A stretch of DNA of 64,000 nucleotides from NCBI RefSeq assembly GCF_001307155.1, contig NZ_CP012830.1, positions 1,915,501 through 1,979,500 on the forward strand, read 5' to 3'. The position numbers were made by a program, and so were the translations under genes. The stretch comes from Pseudomonas fluorescens. Its GTDB lineage: Bacteria > Pseudomonadota > Gammaproteobacteria > Pseudomonadales > Pseudomonadaceae. The notes below the pieces were generated by a model. It searched no databases, had not been told where the DNA came from, and was given only the letters and a program-made list of their open reading frames with translations. Below, piece after piece: positions 46,997 through 55,075 of this stretch (positions are counted from its first letter, which is position 1; each line of letters begins with the position of its first letter).

Positions 46997-47584
46997 ATGT
47001 TTGCACGCTTTTCGTTCCTCGCCGTGGTCGCCCTTCTGGCCAGCGGCTGCGCCAACAACTCGCCGGTCCTGGGCGGGAAAAACATCGGTTACGGCGACAG
47101 CAAGGCTGTGGAGCTGGTGACCAACGAGTTCGGTTCCACTGACCTGCAGATGATCGCCGAGTCCATGACCCGTTCCCTGGCCCAGTCCGGCATCTTGCAG
47201 GGCCGCCCGGTCGTGCAGGTCTACGACGTGAAGAACAAGACCAGCGAATACATCGATACCCGCGAAATCACCACCAGCATCAAGACTCAACTGATGAAGT
47301 CCGGTACCGCACGCTTTGCCAGCGACAACACCGCGATGCAGAGCCAGGTTGACCAGCTCAAGCTGCAAAACCAGAGCGGCCTGTACAAGAAAGGTACCGT
47401 GGCCAAGACCGGCAACATGATCGCCGCCAAATACCGTCTTGAAGGTTCGATCAGCTCGATCGTCAAGCGCAGCAGCGATTACAAGGACGTTTTCTACAAG
47501 TTCAGCCTGCAACTGATCGACGTTGAAAGTGGCCTGGCCGAGTGGATGGACGAGAAAGAGATCCGCAAAACCACGGAGCGTTAA
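46997..47584 (+). CDS. lpoB: Penicillin-binding protein activator LpoB
   Basis: A 195-residue outer-membrane lipoprotein, lipobox LASGC (Cys18). The core has LQMIAESMTRSLAQS, a DVKNKTSEYIDTREITTSI strand and the ANMIAAKYRLEG-like block, matching the LpoB fold (TolB-like N-terminal family). In E. coli LpoB reaches across the periplasm to stimulate PBP1B. It lacks the long disordered linker of the enteric protein. Pseudomonads are reported to use a different activator, LpoP, so the enzyme partner of this protein is open. Confidence 0.88.
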   Translation: MFARFSFLAVVALLASGCANNSPVLGGKNIGYGDSKAVELVTNEFGSTDLQMIAESMTRSLAQSGILQGRPVVQVYDVKNKTSEYIDTREITTSIKTQLMKSGTARFASDNTAMQSQVDQLKLQNQSGLYKKGTVAKTGNMIAAKYRLEGSISSIVKRSSDYKDVFYKFSLQLIDVESGLAEWMDEKEIRKTTER

Positions 47585-47587
47585 GCA

Positions 47588-48331
47588 ATGCGTGCATGGA
47601 TTGGCATCATGGCCCTGGCCTGCGCGTTTGGCGCGCAGGCGGCCCCGAAAATCGCGGTCACCGACCTCGCCTACCAGGAGCGGGTGGAGCAGTACATCCA
47701 CATCGTCTCTGCTCAGAGCAACATGCAGGCGGGCATGTACCACGCCAGCGGCTCGTCGAGCTACAACGAGGTCGAGGCCAGCAGCAGCTATATCGAGCAA
47801 GGCGAGCTTCGCAAGTTCACCGGCGATATCAAGGGCGAGATTCTCAAGTCCGGGATGTTCCAGCTGGTGCAGGGCACGCCGTACACGGCCAAGTCCAAGG
47901 AAGACGTCTACGACGTGATCAAGCGGATCAAGGCCGGTAACTACAAGGGCGCCGACTATGTGTTGTTCGGCACCCTGTCGGATATCGACTTCACCCGCGA
48001 CATCACCTCGCTGGCCAACACCGACAGCTACTCGGCGATTCTCGGCCTGAACCTGGTGGCGGACTTCAGCCTGATCAATACCCGGACGTTTGAAATCACC
48101 TCGGCGTTCACCGCCATGGGTGAAGGCCAGGACACCAAGCTGGTCAACGGCAACGACGTCAAAGTGTCGCTGAATCGCCCACGGGTGGTACGTGATGTGT
48201 CCAAGTCGCTGGGTGAGGATGTGGCCCGTCAGTTGGCCGAGCAACTCGGTCGCGGCGTTCAGCAACAGCCGGGGCAAGCACCGCTGCGCAATAACCTGCC
48301 GCAGGATACGGCGCCGGTTATTCTGCGCTAA
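47588..48331 (+). CDS. LpoB/CsgG-like secreted protein
   Basis: A 247-residue protein with a cleavable signal peptide (AQA/AP at residues 18-19) and no lipid-attachment Cys. The mature part begins PKIAVTDLAYQERVEQYI, the first strand of CsgG/LpoB-type domains, and continues with KGADYVLFGTLSDIDFTRD and LGLNLVADFSLINTRT. It starts three bases after the lpoB stop, so it is the fourth gene of the same operon. It looks like a soluble periplasmic paralogue of LpoB. Confidence 0.75.
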   Translation: MRAWIGIMALACAFGAQAAPKIAVTDLAYQERVEQYIHIVSAQSNMQAGMYHASGSSSYNEVEASSSYIEQGELRKFTGDIKGEILKSGMFQLVQGTPYTAKSKEDVYDVIKRIKAGNYKGADYVLFGTLSDIDFTRDITSLANTDSYSAILGLNLVADFSLINTRTFEITSAFTAMGEGQDTKLVNGNDVKVSLNRPRVVRDVSKSLGEDVARQLAEQLGRGVQQQPGQAPLRNNLPQDTAPVILR

Positions 48332-48349
48332 GTAACATTCGCGGGAACG

Positions 48350-48380
48350 AAAAAGGCGACCTCTTGAGGTCGCCTTTTTT
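48350..48380. terminator. Bidirectional terminator after the LpoB operon
   Basis: AAAAAGGCGACCTC, loop TTG, then AGGTCGCCTTTTTT: a 9-bp G+C stem with A and T tracts between the operon and the convergent LysE gene. Confidence 0.85.
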
Positions 48381-48394
48381 GTGCGTTGCGGGTG

Positions 48395-49027
48395 TTATAC
48401 CGCGGCTCTGCGAATGGTCGCCAGCAGCCCGGCCGCACCAATGAACAGTCCGGCAAACGTACGGTTCATCCGTCGTTGTTGCTTGGGTGTGCGCAACAGT
48501 CGCAGTACCTTGGAAGCGAGGCCGGTATAGCCGGCCATCACGATCAGGTCCACGCAGATCATCGTTATGCCCAGGATCAGGTACTGCGCCACCAGCGGCG
48601 CGTGCGGGTCGATGAACTGCGGCAGCACCGCCAGCATGAATACCAGCGCTTTAGGGTTGCTGACATTCACCAGGAACCCGCGAAACAACAGCGCCAGCGG
48701 TTTGCCGATCTGCCGAATGGCCGCGTCATCGCTCATGTTGCTGGGCAGTGCGCGCCATTGCTTGACCGCCAGATACACCAGGTACGCCACGCCAAACCAT
48801 TTGATCGCGTAGAAGGCCGTGGCCGATGCGGCGAGAATCGCGCCCACACCGGCGGCGACAATCGCAATCTGCATCGCCAGCCCCAGTTGCAGGCCCAGGG
48901 CGTTCCAGTAGCCGCGCCAGAAACCGTATTGCAAACCACAGGACATCGACGCAATAGCACCGGCGCCCGGGGAAAGACTGATCACCCAACAGGCGGCAAA
49001 AAACGCCAGCCATGTCTCAAGCACCAT
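48395..49027 (-). CDS. LysE/RhtB family amino acid exporter
   Basis: A 210-residue membrane protein with six hydrophobic segments and the LysE signature SPGAGAIASMSCGLQYGFWRG near residue 20, then KALVFMLAVLPQFI. LysE/RhtB proteins export amino acids such as lysine, threonine or homoserine. The substrate cannot be told. It is convergent with the lpoB operon on a shared terminator. Confidence 0.9.
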   Translation of the reverse strand: MVLETWLAFFAACWVISLSPGAGAIASMSCGLQYGFWRGYWNALGLQLGLAMQIAIVAAGVGAILAASATAFYAIKWFGVAYLVYLAVKQWRALPSNMSDDAAIRQIGKPLALLFRGFLVNVSNPKALVFMLAVLPQFIDPHAPLVAQYLILGITMICVDLIVMAGYTGLASKVLRLLRTPKQQRRMNRTFAGLFIGAAGLLATIRRAAV

Positions 49028-49215
49028 CGCACACCTCGACTCAGACTCGTTATAGACGTCTAAGCTAATGCGCTGGCCTGTGAATGACTATCGTTTTTTT
49101 GCAGAAAAATGGCCCTGCCGACCAGCGTTAGCGGCAGCCCGGCTTACTTTCCGAAGCCGCTCGACAACTCTTCGCTGCCGCGCCAGCGTCATAACCGAAC
49201 GCTGGCAGGCCGCTA

Positions 49216-51126
49216 TCAGGACAGCGCTTCCAGCTCTGCCTGCATGCTTTCGAGCAGTTCCAGGGCTTCCATCCAGGTTTCTTCAAGCTCGGCTTCGCGA
49301 ACCTTCAGCTTGGCCTGTTCGGCCAGCAGATCACGCAACTCGTCCTTGCGGGCGGCTTCGTAGACGGCGCTGTCGCCGAGGCTGGTTTCGATCTTCGCCA
49401 GCTTCTCGTGCAACTTGCCCAACTCGGCTTCGAGTTTGTCGGCCTCGCGTTTGTGCGGTGCCAGTTGCTGACGCAACGCAGCAGCAGCCTGACGCTGGGC
49501 TTTCTTGTCGGTCTTGTCCGGATTGACCGGCGAGTTGTTCACCGGCGCATTGCGCTGGCGATAATCGACCAGCCAACGGGCGTAGTCTTCCAGATCGCCG
49601 TCGAACTCTTCGACCTTGCCGTCGGCCACCAGGAAGAAGTTATCCGTGGTGCTTTTGAGCAAATGACGATCGTGGGAGACCACCAGCACTGCGCCACTGA
49701 ATTCCTGCAGGGCCATGGTCAGCGCCAGGCGCATTTCCAGGTCCAGGTGGTTGGTCGGTTCGTCGAGCAGCAACAGGTTTGGCCGGCCCCAGGCGATCAA
49801 CGCCAGTGCCAGACGGGCCTTTTCACCACCGGAGAAATTCAGCACCGGCTCGTCGATCCGCGCACCGCGGAAGTCGAAACCGCCGAGGAAGTCGCGCAGG
49901 GTCTGCTCGCGTTCAGTCGGCGCCAGACGCTGCAAATGCAGCAACGGGCTGGCCTTGGAATCCAGCGAATCCAGCTGATGCTGGGCAAAGTAGCCGACCA
50001 CAGTGTTTTCGCCACGGGTCAAGCGGCCGGACAACGGCTCGAGTTCACCGGCAAGGTTTTTGATCAGGGTCGATTTACCAGCACCGTTGGGGCCGAGCAA
50101 ACCGATCCGTGCGCCAGGAATCAGTTGCAGCTTGACCTTTTCCAGCACCGCTCGCTCGCCATAACCCAGACGGGCGTCGGAGAGGTCGATCAACGGGCTG
50201 GAAATCTTCACCGACTCGCGGAAGACAAAGTCGAACGGCGAATCGACGTGGGCGGCGGACAACTCTTCCATCCGCTCCAGCGCCTTGATCCGGCTCTGGG
50301 CCTGACGGGCCTTGGTGGCCTGGGCCTTGAAGCGGGCGATGTAGCTTTCCATGTGCGCACGTTGCGCCTGTTGCTTCTCGTAGGCCTGTTGTTGCTGGGC
50401 CAGACGTTCGGCACGGGCACGCTCAAACGCCGAGTAGCCACCGCGATAGAGGGTAATCTTGCGCTGGTCGACGTGAGCCACATGATCGACCACGGCGTCG
50501 AGGAAATCGCGGTCGTGGGAAATCAGCAGCAAGGTGCCGGGGTAGCTCTTGAGCCACTCTTCCAGCCAGATAATGGCGTCGAGGTCCAAGTGGTTGGTCG
50601 GTTCGTCGAGCAGCAACAGGTCCGACGGGCACATCAGCGCCTGCGCCAGGTTCAGGCGCATCCGCCAGCCACCGGAGAAATCTCCGACCTGACGATCCAT
50701 CTGTTCGTTGGTGAACCCCAGACCCGCAAGCAACTTGCGCGCCCGGGCATCGGCGGTGTACCCGTCGGCGCTGTCGAGCTCTGCATGCAGACGCGCCTGT
50801 GCGGCGCCGTCATGGGCGGCTTCGGCGGCGGCAAGGTCGCGTTGCACCTCACGCAGGCGCAGGTCGCCATCGAGCACGTAGTCGACCGCCAGGCGTTCGA
50901 GCGTCTCGATCTCCTGGCGCATGTGGGCGATGTGCCAGTCGGCCGGCAGGAAGCAGTCACCCGAGTCCGGGTGCAGTTCGCCCCGGATCAAGGCGAACAG
51001 GCTGGATTTGCCGGCGCCGTTGGCACCGATCAGGCCGGCTTTGTGACCGGCGTGCAGGGTCAGCTCGGCGTCTTCTAGCAGACGTTGCGGGCCACGTTGT
51101 AAAGTCAGGTTCTGAAGTCGAATCAT
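49216..51126 (-). CDS. yheS: ABC-F family ATPase (YheS-like)
   Basis: A 636-residue cytosolic ABC-F protein with two ATPase domains and no membrane segment. Walker A motifs are GANGAGKSS and GPNGAGKST, the signatures are FSGGWRMR and FSGGEKAR, and the linker between them is charged. A C-terminal basic coiled coil is visible (KREADKLEAELGKL). Length matches E. coli YheS. ABC-F proteins bind the ribosomal E site and relieve stalling. The start was set at MIRLQNLTLQR. Confidence 0.92.
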   Translation of the reverse strand: MIRLQNLTLQRGPQRLLEDAELTLHAGHKAGLIGANGAGKSSLFALIRGELHPDSGDCFLPADWHIAHMRQEIETLERLAVDYVLDGDLRLREVQRDLAAAEAAHDGAAQARLHAELDSADGYTADARARKLLAGLGFTNEQMDRQVGDFSGGWRMRLNLAQALMCPSDLLLLDEPTNHLDLDAIIWLEEWLKSYPGTLLLISHDRDFLDAVVDHVAHVDQRKITLYRGGYSAFERARAERLAQQQQAYEKQQAQRAHMESYIARFKAQATKARQAQSRIKALERMEELSAAHVDSPFDFVFRESVKISSPLIDLSDARLGYGERAVLEKVKLQLIPGARIGLLGPNGAGKSTLIKNLAGELEPLSGRLTRGENTVVGYFAQHQLDSLDSKASPLLHLQRLAPTEREQTLRDFLGGFDFRGARIDEPVLNFSGGEKARLALALIAWGRPNLLLLDEPTNHLDLEMRLALTMALQEFSGAVLVVSHDRHLLKSTTDNFFLVADGKVEEFDGDLEDYARWLVDYRQRNAPVNNSPVNPDKTDKKAQRQAAAALRQQLAPHKREADKLEAELGKLHEKLAKIETSLGDSAVYEAARKDELRDLLAEQAKLKVREAELEETWMEALELLESMQAELEALS

Positions 51127-51176
51127 AATGGCGGCGGAGTCTACCAGCTTCGCTCGCAACTGGCGCGAGTAGCACT

Positions 51177-51641
51177 ATGTCCTCTGACCTGTGGAGCTTT
51201 TCCCTGACCCTCTACACCCGACCGGGTGTTGAGGACGCCTGCCTGAAGCTGCAAGCAGCCGGCGCCGACGTTTGCCTGTTGTTGTGCGCCGCCTGGCTCG
51301 GACAGCGCGGCGTGAGATGCAATGCACAACGCCTGCAACACCTCCAGCACCTGGCCGGGCCATGGCATGCGGAAGTCGTGCAACCGCTTCGACAACTGCG
51401 CACGCAATGGAAAGCCGCTGCCCTCGACGACGAGGAACTGAATACGTTACGCACGCAAGTCAAAGCGCTGGAGCTGGAAGCCGAACGGCAACTGTTGTCA
51501 CGTCTGGAAAATGCGGCGCAAGCATGGCCGCAGGGTCAAGCCAAAGACCTGGCCGTGTGGCTGGAAGGGTTGGCGGCGAGCGCCGCCAACCTGAACCGCG
51601 ACGCGCTGAATCAGCTGCGCGTCGCAGTGACCGGCACTTAG
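51177..51641 (+). CDS. TIGR02444 family protein
   Basis: A 154-residue helical protein of unknown function (TIGR02444). The conserved start SDLWSFSLTLYTRPGVEDACLKL and the VCLLLCAAWL block are visible. It is divergent from the ABC-F gene by 50 bases and convergent with algP, whose end it overlaps by four bases. No enzyme motif is recognisable. Confidence 0.85.
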   Translation: MSSDLWSFSLTLYTRPGVEDACLKLQAAGADVCLLLCAAWLGQRGVRCNAQRLQHLQHLAGPWHAEVVQPLRQLRTQWKAAALDDEELNTLRTQVKALELEAERQLLSRLENAAQAWPQGQAKDLAVWLEGLAASAANLNRDALNQLRVAVTGT

Positions 51642-52732
51642 GAAGCGCTGGTCGGGGTGTTGGTAGTGCTTACTGCCGCTGCCGGTACAGGCGAAGCGGC
51701 TGGCGTGCTCGTGGATGGAGCAGGTGAAGCCGCCGGTGCAGGCGTCGCAGGCTTGGCAGCCGCTGGTGCGGTTGCCGGTTTTGCAGCGACTGGTTTAGCG
51801 GCAGCAGGTTTGGCCACGACTGGCTTTTTCACCGTCGGCTTGGCTGCTGGTTTGGCAGCAGACGTTGCAGGTTTCGCAGCAGCCGGTTTGGCAGCGCTGG
51901 ACGTTGCTGGCTTGGCAGCGACGGCGGGTTTAGCTGCGGGCTTGGCCGGCGCTTTGGCAGCTGCGGTTTTGGTCGCTGGCTTGGCGGCAGGTTTTGCAGC
52001 AACCGGTTTAGCAACTGGCTTGGCGGCAGGTTTCACCGCAGCGGTTTTGGCTGCTGGTTTAGCAGCAGTTTTTGCAGCTGGTTTCGCTGCGGCAGTTTTC
52101 GCTACGGCAGGTTTGGCGGCGGCAGTTTTAGCAGCCGGTTTGGCTGCTGGTTTAGCGGCAGCTGGTTTGGCAGCGGTCGGTTTGGCAGCCGGTTTGGCAG
52201 CACTGGCAGCGACTGGTTTTTTCGCTGCAGGTTTGGCGGCGACTTTCGCTGGAGCCTTGGCCGGCGCCTTGGCAGCTACCGGTTTGGCAGCCGGTTTTTT
52301 CGTGGTGCCAGCAGCGGCGGCTGGCTTGGCCGAACGCAGGGTCAGCGTTTTGCCGACAGCCTCTTTCACGCGACCAATACCCTGGGCCAGTTTCAGGCTT
52401 TCCTGGGCATCGCGCTTGAGTTGCAGAATGTAGCTGCGAGTCTCGGACTGACGCTCCTTGAGCGCGTCCAGCAGGTCTTCAAGTTCTTGAACCGCATCTT
52501 TGGCCTTGGCTTGTGCCTTGGCTTTGCCGGCCGCCGCAGCGTCCTGCAATTTGGTGCGAGATTTGTGCAGTTTTTCCTGTGCTTTTCCGCGCTGCTTTTC
52601 CAGTTTGGCGAGCAGTTTTTCAGCATCAGCCAAGGCTTGGGAACAAGCGTTTTCCAAATGCTCGAGCAAGCTGCCCGAGAGCTGATGGAGTAAGTGCAAC
52701 GGAGTATTTACAGGCTTCTTATTGGCCGACAT
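51638..52732 (-). CDS. algP: Histone H1-like regulatory protein AlgP (AlgR3)
   Basis: A 364-residue, Lys/Ala/Pro-rich DNA-binding protein. Residues 1 to about 135 form an amphipathic helical part with LLHQLSGSLLEHLENACSQ. From about residue 140 to 330 a low-complexity region repeats AAKPAAKP-type units dozens of times, like eukaryotic histone H1 tails, followed by an Ala/Pro/Ser/Thr C-terminus. It was first described in alginate regulation in P. aeruginosa. The repeat DNA is liable to copy-number change between strains. AGGAGGT precedes the ATG. Confidence 0.94.
   Translation of the reverse strand: MSANKKPVNTPLHLLHQLSGSLLEHLENACSQALADAEKLLAKLEKQRGKAQEKLHKSRTKLQDAAAAGKAKAQAKAKDAVQELEDLLDALKERQSETRSYILQLKRDAQESLKLAQGIGRVKEAVGKTLTLRSAKPAAAAGTTKKPAAKPVAAKAPAKAPAKVAAKPAAKKPVAASAAKPAAKPTAAKPAAAKPAAKPAAKTAAAKPAVAKTAAAKPAAKTAAKPAAKTAAVKPAAKPVAKPVAAKPAAKPATKTAAAKAPAKPAAKPAVAAKPATSSAAKPAAAKPATSAAKPAAKPTVKKPVVAKPAAAKPVAAKPATAPAAAKPATPAPAASPAPSTSTPAASPVPAAAVSTTNTPTSAS
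51690..52330. repeat. Tandem low-complexity repeats inside algP
   Basis: The DNA is composed of imperfect 12-18 base units encoding K-P-A-A, A-K-P-A and V-A-K-P variants. This is a coding tandem array, not a transposable or CRISPR repeat, and it is a likely site for slippage. Confidence 0.85.
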
Positions 52733-52924
52733 GGTTTACCTCCTGGCTGACGTGAGTGCGGCTCATACTAGACCTCTGCTGCTACCGCCGCTAGGGCATG
52801 TTGACAGTATCGAGTGCCGGGCGTTGCAGCGATTTGAAAATGTTCTGCGCACACTTAAAAGCAGTTCACCGGTCACAGCATTCTCACTGGCATAATCCTC
52901 CCCATCTCAGGCTGGAGAGTGCCC

Positions 52925-53590
52925 ATGTCGCGTTACCTTTTTTTACCCTTGTGCGTGTTTTTTTCAATGGCTCAAGCCGCAGAAAAAGCCACGGAAACCG
53001 ACGCCCATGATCTCGCCTACAGCCTCGGTGCCAGTCTGGGTGAACGTCTGCGGCTGGAGGCTCCCGATCTGCAAATCCAGGCACTGGTGGAGGGATTGCA
53101 ACAAGCCTATCAAGGCAAGCCACTGGCGCTGAAGGATCAGCAAATCGAGCAGATTCTCGCCGAGCACGAAGCACAAATGGCCGAGCAACCCGCCGTGCCG
53201 CAAAGCGAAGTTGCCTTGGACAAGGAGCAACGTTTCCTGACGGCCGAGAAGGCAAAACCAGGGGTTCGCGAATTGGCGGATGGCATCCTCCTGACCGAAC
53301 TGGTCGCGGGCAGCGGCGCCAAGGCCGGACCCAATGGCAAGGTGCAGGTTCGCTACATTGGCAAGCTGCCCGATGGCACGGTGTTCGATCAGAACAACCA
53401 GGCGCAATGGTTCAGCCTCGACAGCGTGATCAGTGGCTGGCGCAGTGCGTTGCAACAGATGCCGGTGGGTGCGAAATGGCGCCTGGTGATTCCATCCGCG
53501 CAAGCCTACGGCGCCGATGGCGCGGGGGACCTGATTGCACCGTTCACGCCGCTGGTGTTTGAAATCGAACTGCTTGGCGCGACGGGCTGA
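52925..53590 (+). CDS. FKBP-type peptidyl-prolyl cis-trans isomerase (periplasmic)
   Basis: A 221-residue isomerase with a signal peptide (cleavage after AQA), a helical FKBP-N dimerisation part and a C-terminal FKBP domain containing VRYIGKLPDGTVFDQN, PVGAKWRLVIPSAQAYG and TPLVFEIELLG. It corresponds to the Mip/FkpA class and helps fold envelope proteins. The start was set at ATG 52925 after CTGGAGAG; GTG 52919 is an alternative. Confidence 0.93.
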   Translation: MSRYLFLPLCVFFSMAQAAEKATETDAHDLAYSLGASLGERLRLEAPDLQIQALVEGLQQAYQGKPLALKDQQIEQILAEHEAQMAEQPAVPQSEVALDKEQRFLTAEKAKPGVRELADGILLTELVAGSGAKAGPNGKVQVRYIGKLPDGTVFDQNNQAQWFSLDSVISGWRSALQQMPVGAKWRLVIPSAQAYGADGAGDLIAPFTPLVFEIELLGATG

Positions 53591-53607
53591 GCAATCGCCC
53601 AAACGAA

Positions 53608-53632
53608 AAACGGTGCGCAGTGCGCACCGTTT
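53608..53632 (+). terminator. Rho-independent terminator after the FKBP gene
   Basis: AAACGGTGCGCAGTGCGCACCGTTT is a long hairpin with short A/T tails, between the convergent FKBP and algQ genes. Confidence 0.75.
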
Positions 53633-53659
53633 CAGGGATCGTTTATATCGAGGAGAAAC

Positions 53660-54118
53660 TCAGGCTTGCTCTGGAGTTTCTTCCTTGTGGGCCGTGTGCA
53701 GCACTTCGATCAGGCAATCTTCCAGTTCGAAGCGCTCGTGCAACAGACCGCCAAGCTCCTGGAATTTCTCGGCAACGCACTTGCCTGCATCGCAAAGATC
53801 GTTGAACGCCAGCAGCTTCTCGGTGATCACGTCGATGCGCGGGTAAATGGTTTCAGCCAATTCAAGCCCGCGTGTATCACCGAACGCCTTGGCTTCGCCC
53901 GTCAGTTGTTCGTAGATTTCGAAGTGGCCGGCAGAGACGTAATCGACCAGGACACCACAGAACTCCTGCAACGGCTTGCGGTTTTCGCCCAGAGTCTCAG
54001 GCTTGGCGCCGAGAGCATCATAGGCTCGAACCAGTTCGTGACGCTCCTGCAACCAACGATCGATCAGCAGATGCACTCCACCCCAGCGTTCCTGAGCATT
54101 CTGACAACTTTCGAGCAT
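53660..54118 (-). CDS. algQ: Anti-sigma70 factor AlgQ (Rsd family)
   Basis: A 152-residue helical protein of the Rsd/AlgQ family, which binds sigma70 region 4. The start [30 protein letters not shown] and [23 protein letters not shown] segments are diagnostic (given here by their ends). It was defined as a positive regulator of alginate in P. aeruginosa. Single gene, with a terminator beyond it shared with the FKBP gene. Confidence 0.94.
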   Translation of the reverse strand: MLESCQNAQERWGGVHLLIDRWLQERHELVRAYDALGAKPETLGENRKPLQEFCGVLVDYVSAGHFEIYEQLTGEAKAFGDTRGLELAETIYPRIDVITEKLLAFNDLCDAGKCVAEKFQELGGLLHERFELEDCLIEVLHTAHKEETPEQA

Positions 54119-54293
54119 GGTGATCTCTCTTCCCTTATGGGTAATGCCGCCCGCACTCGCCGCAAGACTTGAAAATCAAGATTTGGCCAGGCTGAGCACC
54201 ATCGAGCAACAATTCCAATGATACGTGCGGGCCAGATTATGCCCGCACGCCAACAGCTTCAAGGTACGCAGGAGATAAAGTTCATACAAGTGT

Positions 54294-54845
54294 TTAATCA
54301 ACCGCCCTGCCCCGGTGCGACGACTCGCCGCTGGGCGGTCGCTGATACGCATACCAGACCAGCCGCACGATCTGGTAAGCCCCGAGAATCGTCACTCCGA
54401 CAAAAAACAACAGACTCCATTCCGGAATACTCAGGTCGAACAGCGTCCAGGAAATTTCCGCGCAGTCAGCCGTTCCGCTGAAAACCCTCTCCACAACACA
54501 CAGCCAGGACATGTCGGTGAACAGGCCTTCCAGACCGGGAGAGCACCCCGACACGTGTTGAACCGAATCACTTTGCAATACCACCTGGCGCCACGCTGCC
54601 ACCATTCCCGCCAGGCTGCAGAACAGACCGAGCAGCCAATAAAGTAAACAGCCCAGGCGCCTGGGCCCGTGCAGCGCGGCGATCAGGCAGACCATCGTGA
54701 ACAGGACGAGAAAAAGCCGCTGCAACAGGCACAGCCCGCACGGCTTGAGCCCGATAGAGAACTCCAGATAGTACGAAGCGCCCAAGGCCAGGGCGCCCGC
54801 TATGAAAGCCATGAAAAACAAGGAACGTGTGCAGGCCAAAGACAT
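54294..54845 (-). CDS. dsbH: Disulfide bond formation protein B (DsbH/DsbB)
   Basis: A 183-residue inner-membrane protein with four helices. The first periplasmic redox motif CGLC (Cys36-Cys39) and a second Cys pair in SGCSPGLEGL and SWLCVVE mark a DsbB-type quinone-linked oxidant of DsbA. P. aeruginosa has two paralogues, and the copy beside hemY/algQ is called DsbH. The leader has a 7-bp hairpin (54853-54880) immediately upstream of the ATG, an odd place that may influence translation. Confidence 0.9.
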   Translation of the reverse strand: MSLACTRSLFFMAFIAGALALGASYYLEFSIGLKPCGLCLLQRLFLVLFTMVCLIAALHGPRRLGCLLYWLLGLFCSLAGMVAAWRQVVLQSDSVQHVSGCSPGLEGLFTDMSWLCVVERVFSGTADCAEISWTLFDLSIPEWSLLFFVGVTILGAYQIVRLVWYAYQRPPSGESSHRGRAVD

Positions 54846-54852
54846 GGCTTAT

Positions 54853-54880
54853 CCGTAACAGAAGAGACAGGCAGTTACGG
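54853..54880 (-). promoter_or_regulatory. Hairpin overlapping the dsbH ribosome-binding region
   Basis: CCGTAAC (54853-54859) pairs with GTTACGG (54874-54880) around a 14-base loop, ending eight bases before the ATG. A 14-base direct repeat ACAGAAGAGACAGG starts in the loop (54858) and recurs at 54952. Confidence 0.35.
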
Positions 54881-55075
54881 TAGAGGAAAGCCCTCTGGCC
54901 TTTCAAGGCAAGGCAGTGCGGAGACTTCGCCAAAGATGTAGGGAAATCCCGACAGAAGAGACAGGATCAAATGTAGTCCCTTGTAAGACGCTGCCTATAC
55001 CCGGCATGACGAGGAAGAATTTTACGGTATTCAAACGCCGGGGCGCCCGTTCGGGCGACCCGGTCGTCCAGCACC

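Noticed and set aside
51690..52330. Regular short repeats in algP that could be read as a CRISPR array.
   Set aside because: The units are coding, vary in length, lack unique spacers, and translate to KPAA motifs.
51657..52433. A Gly/Ala-rich hydrophobic 258-residue frame opposite algP.
   Set aside because: The repeats of algP give a repetitive complement; no ribosome site or homology supports it.
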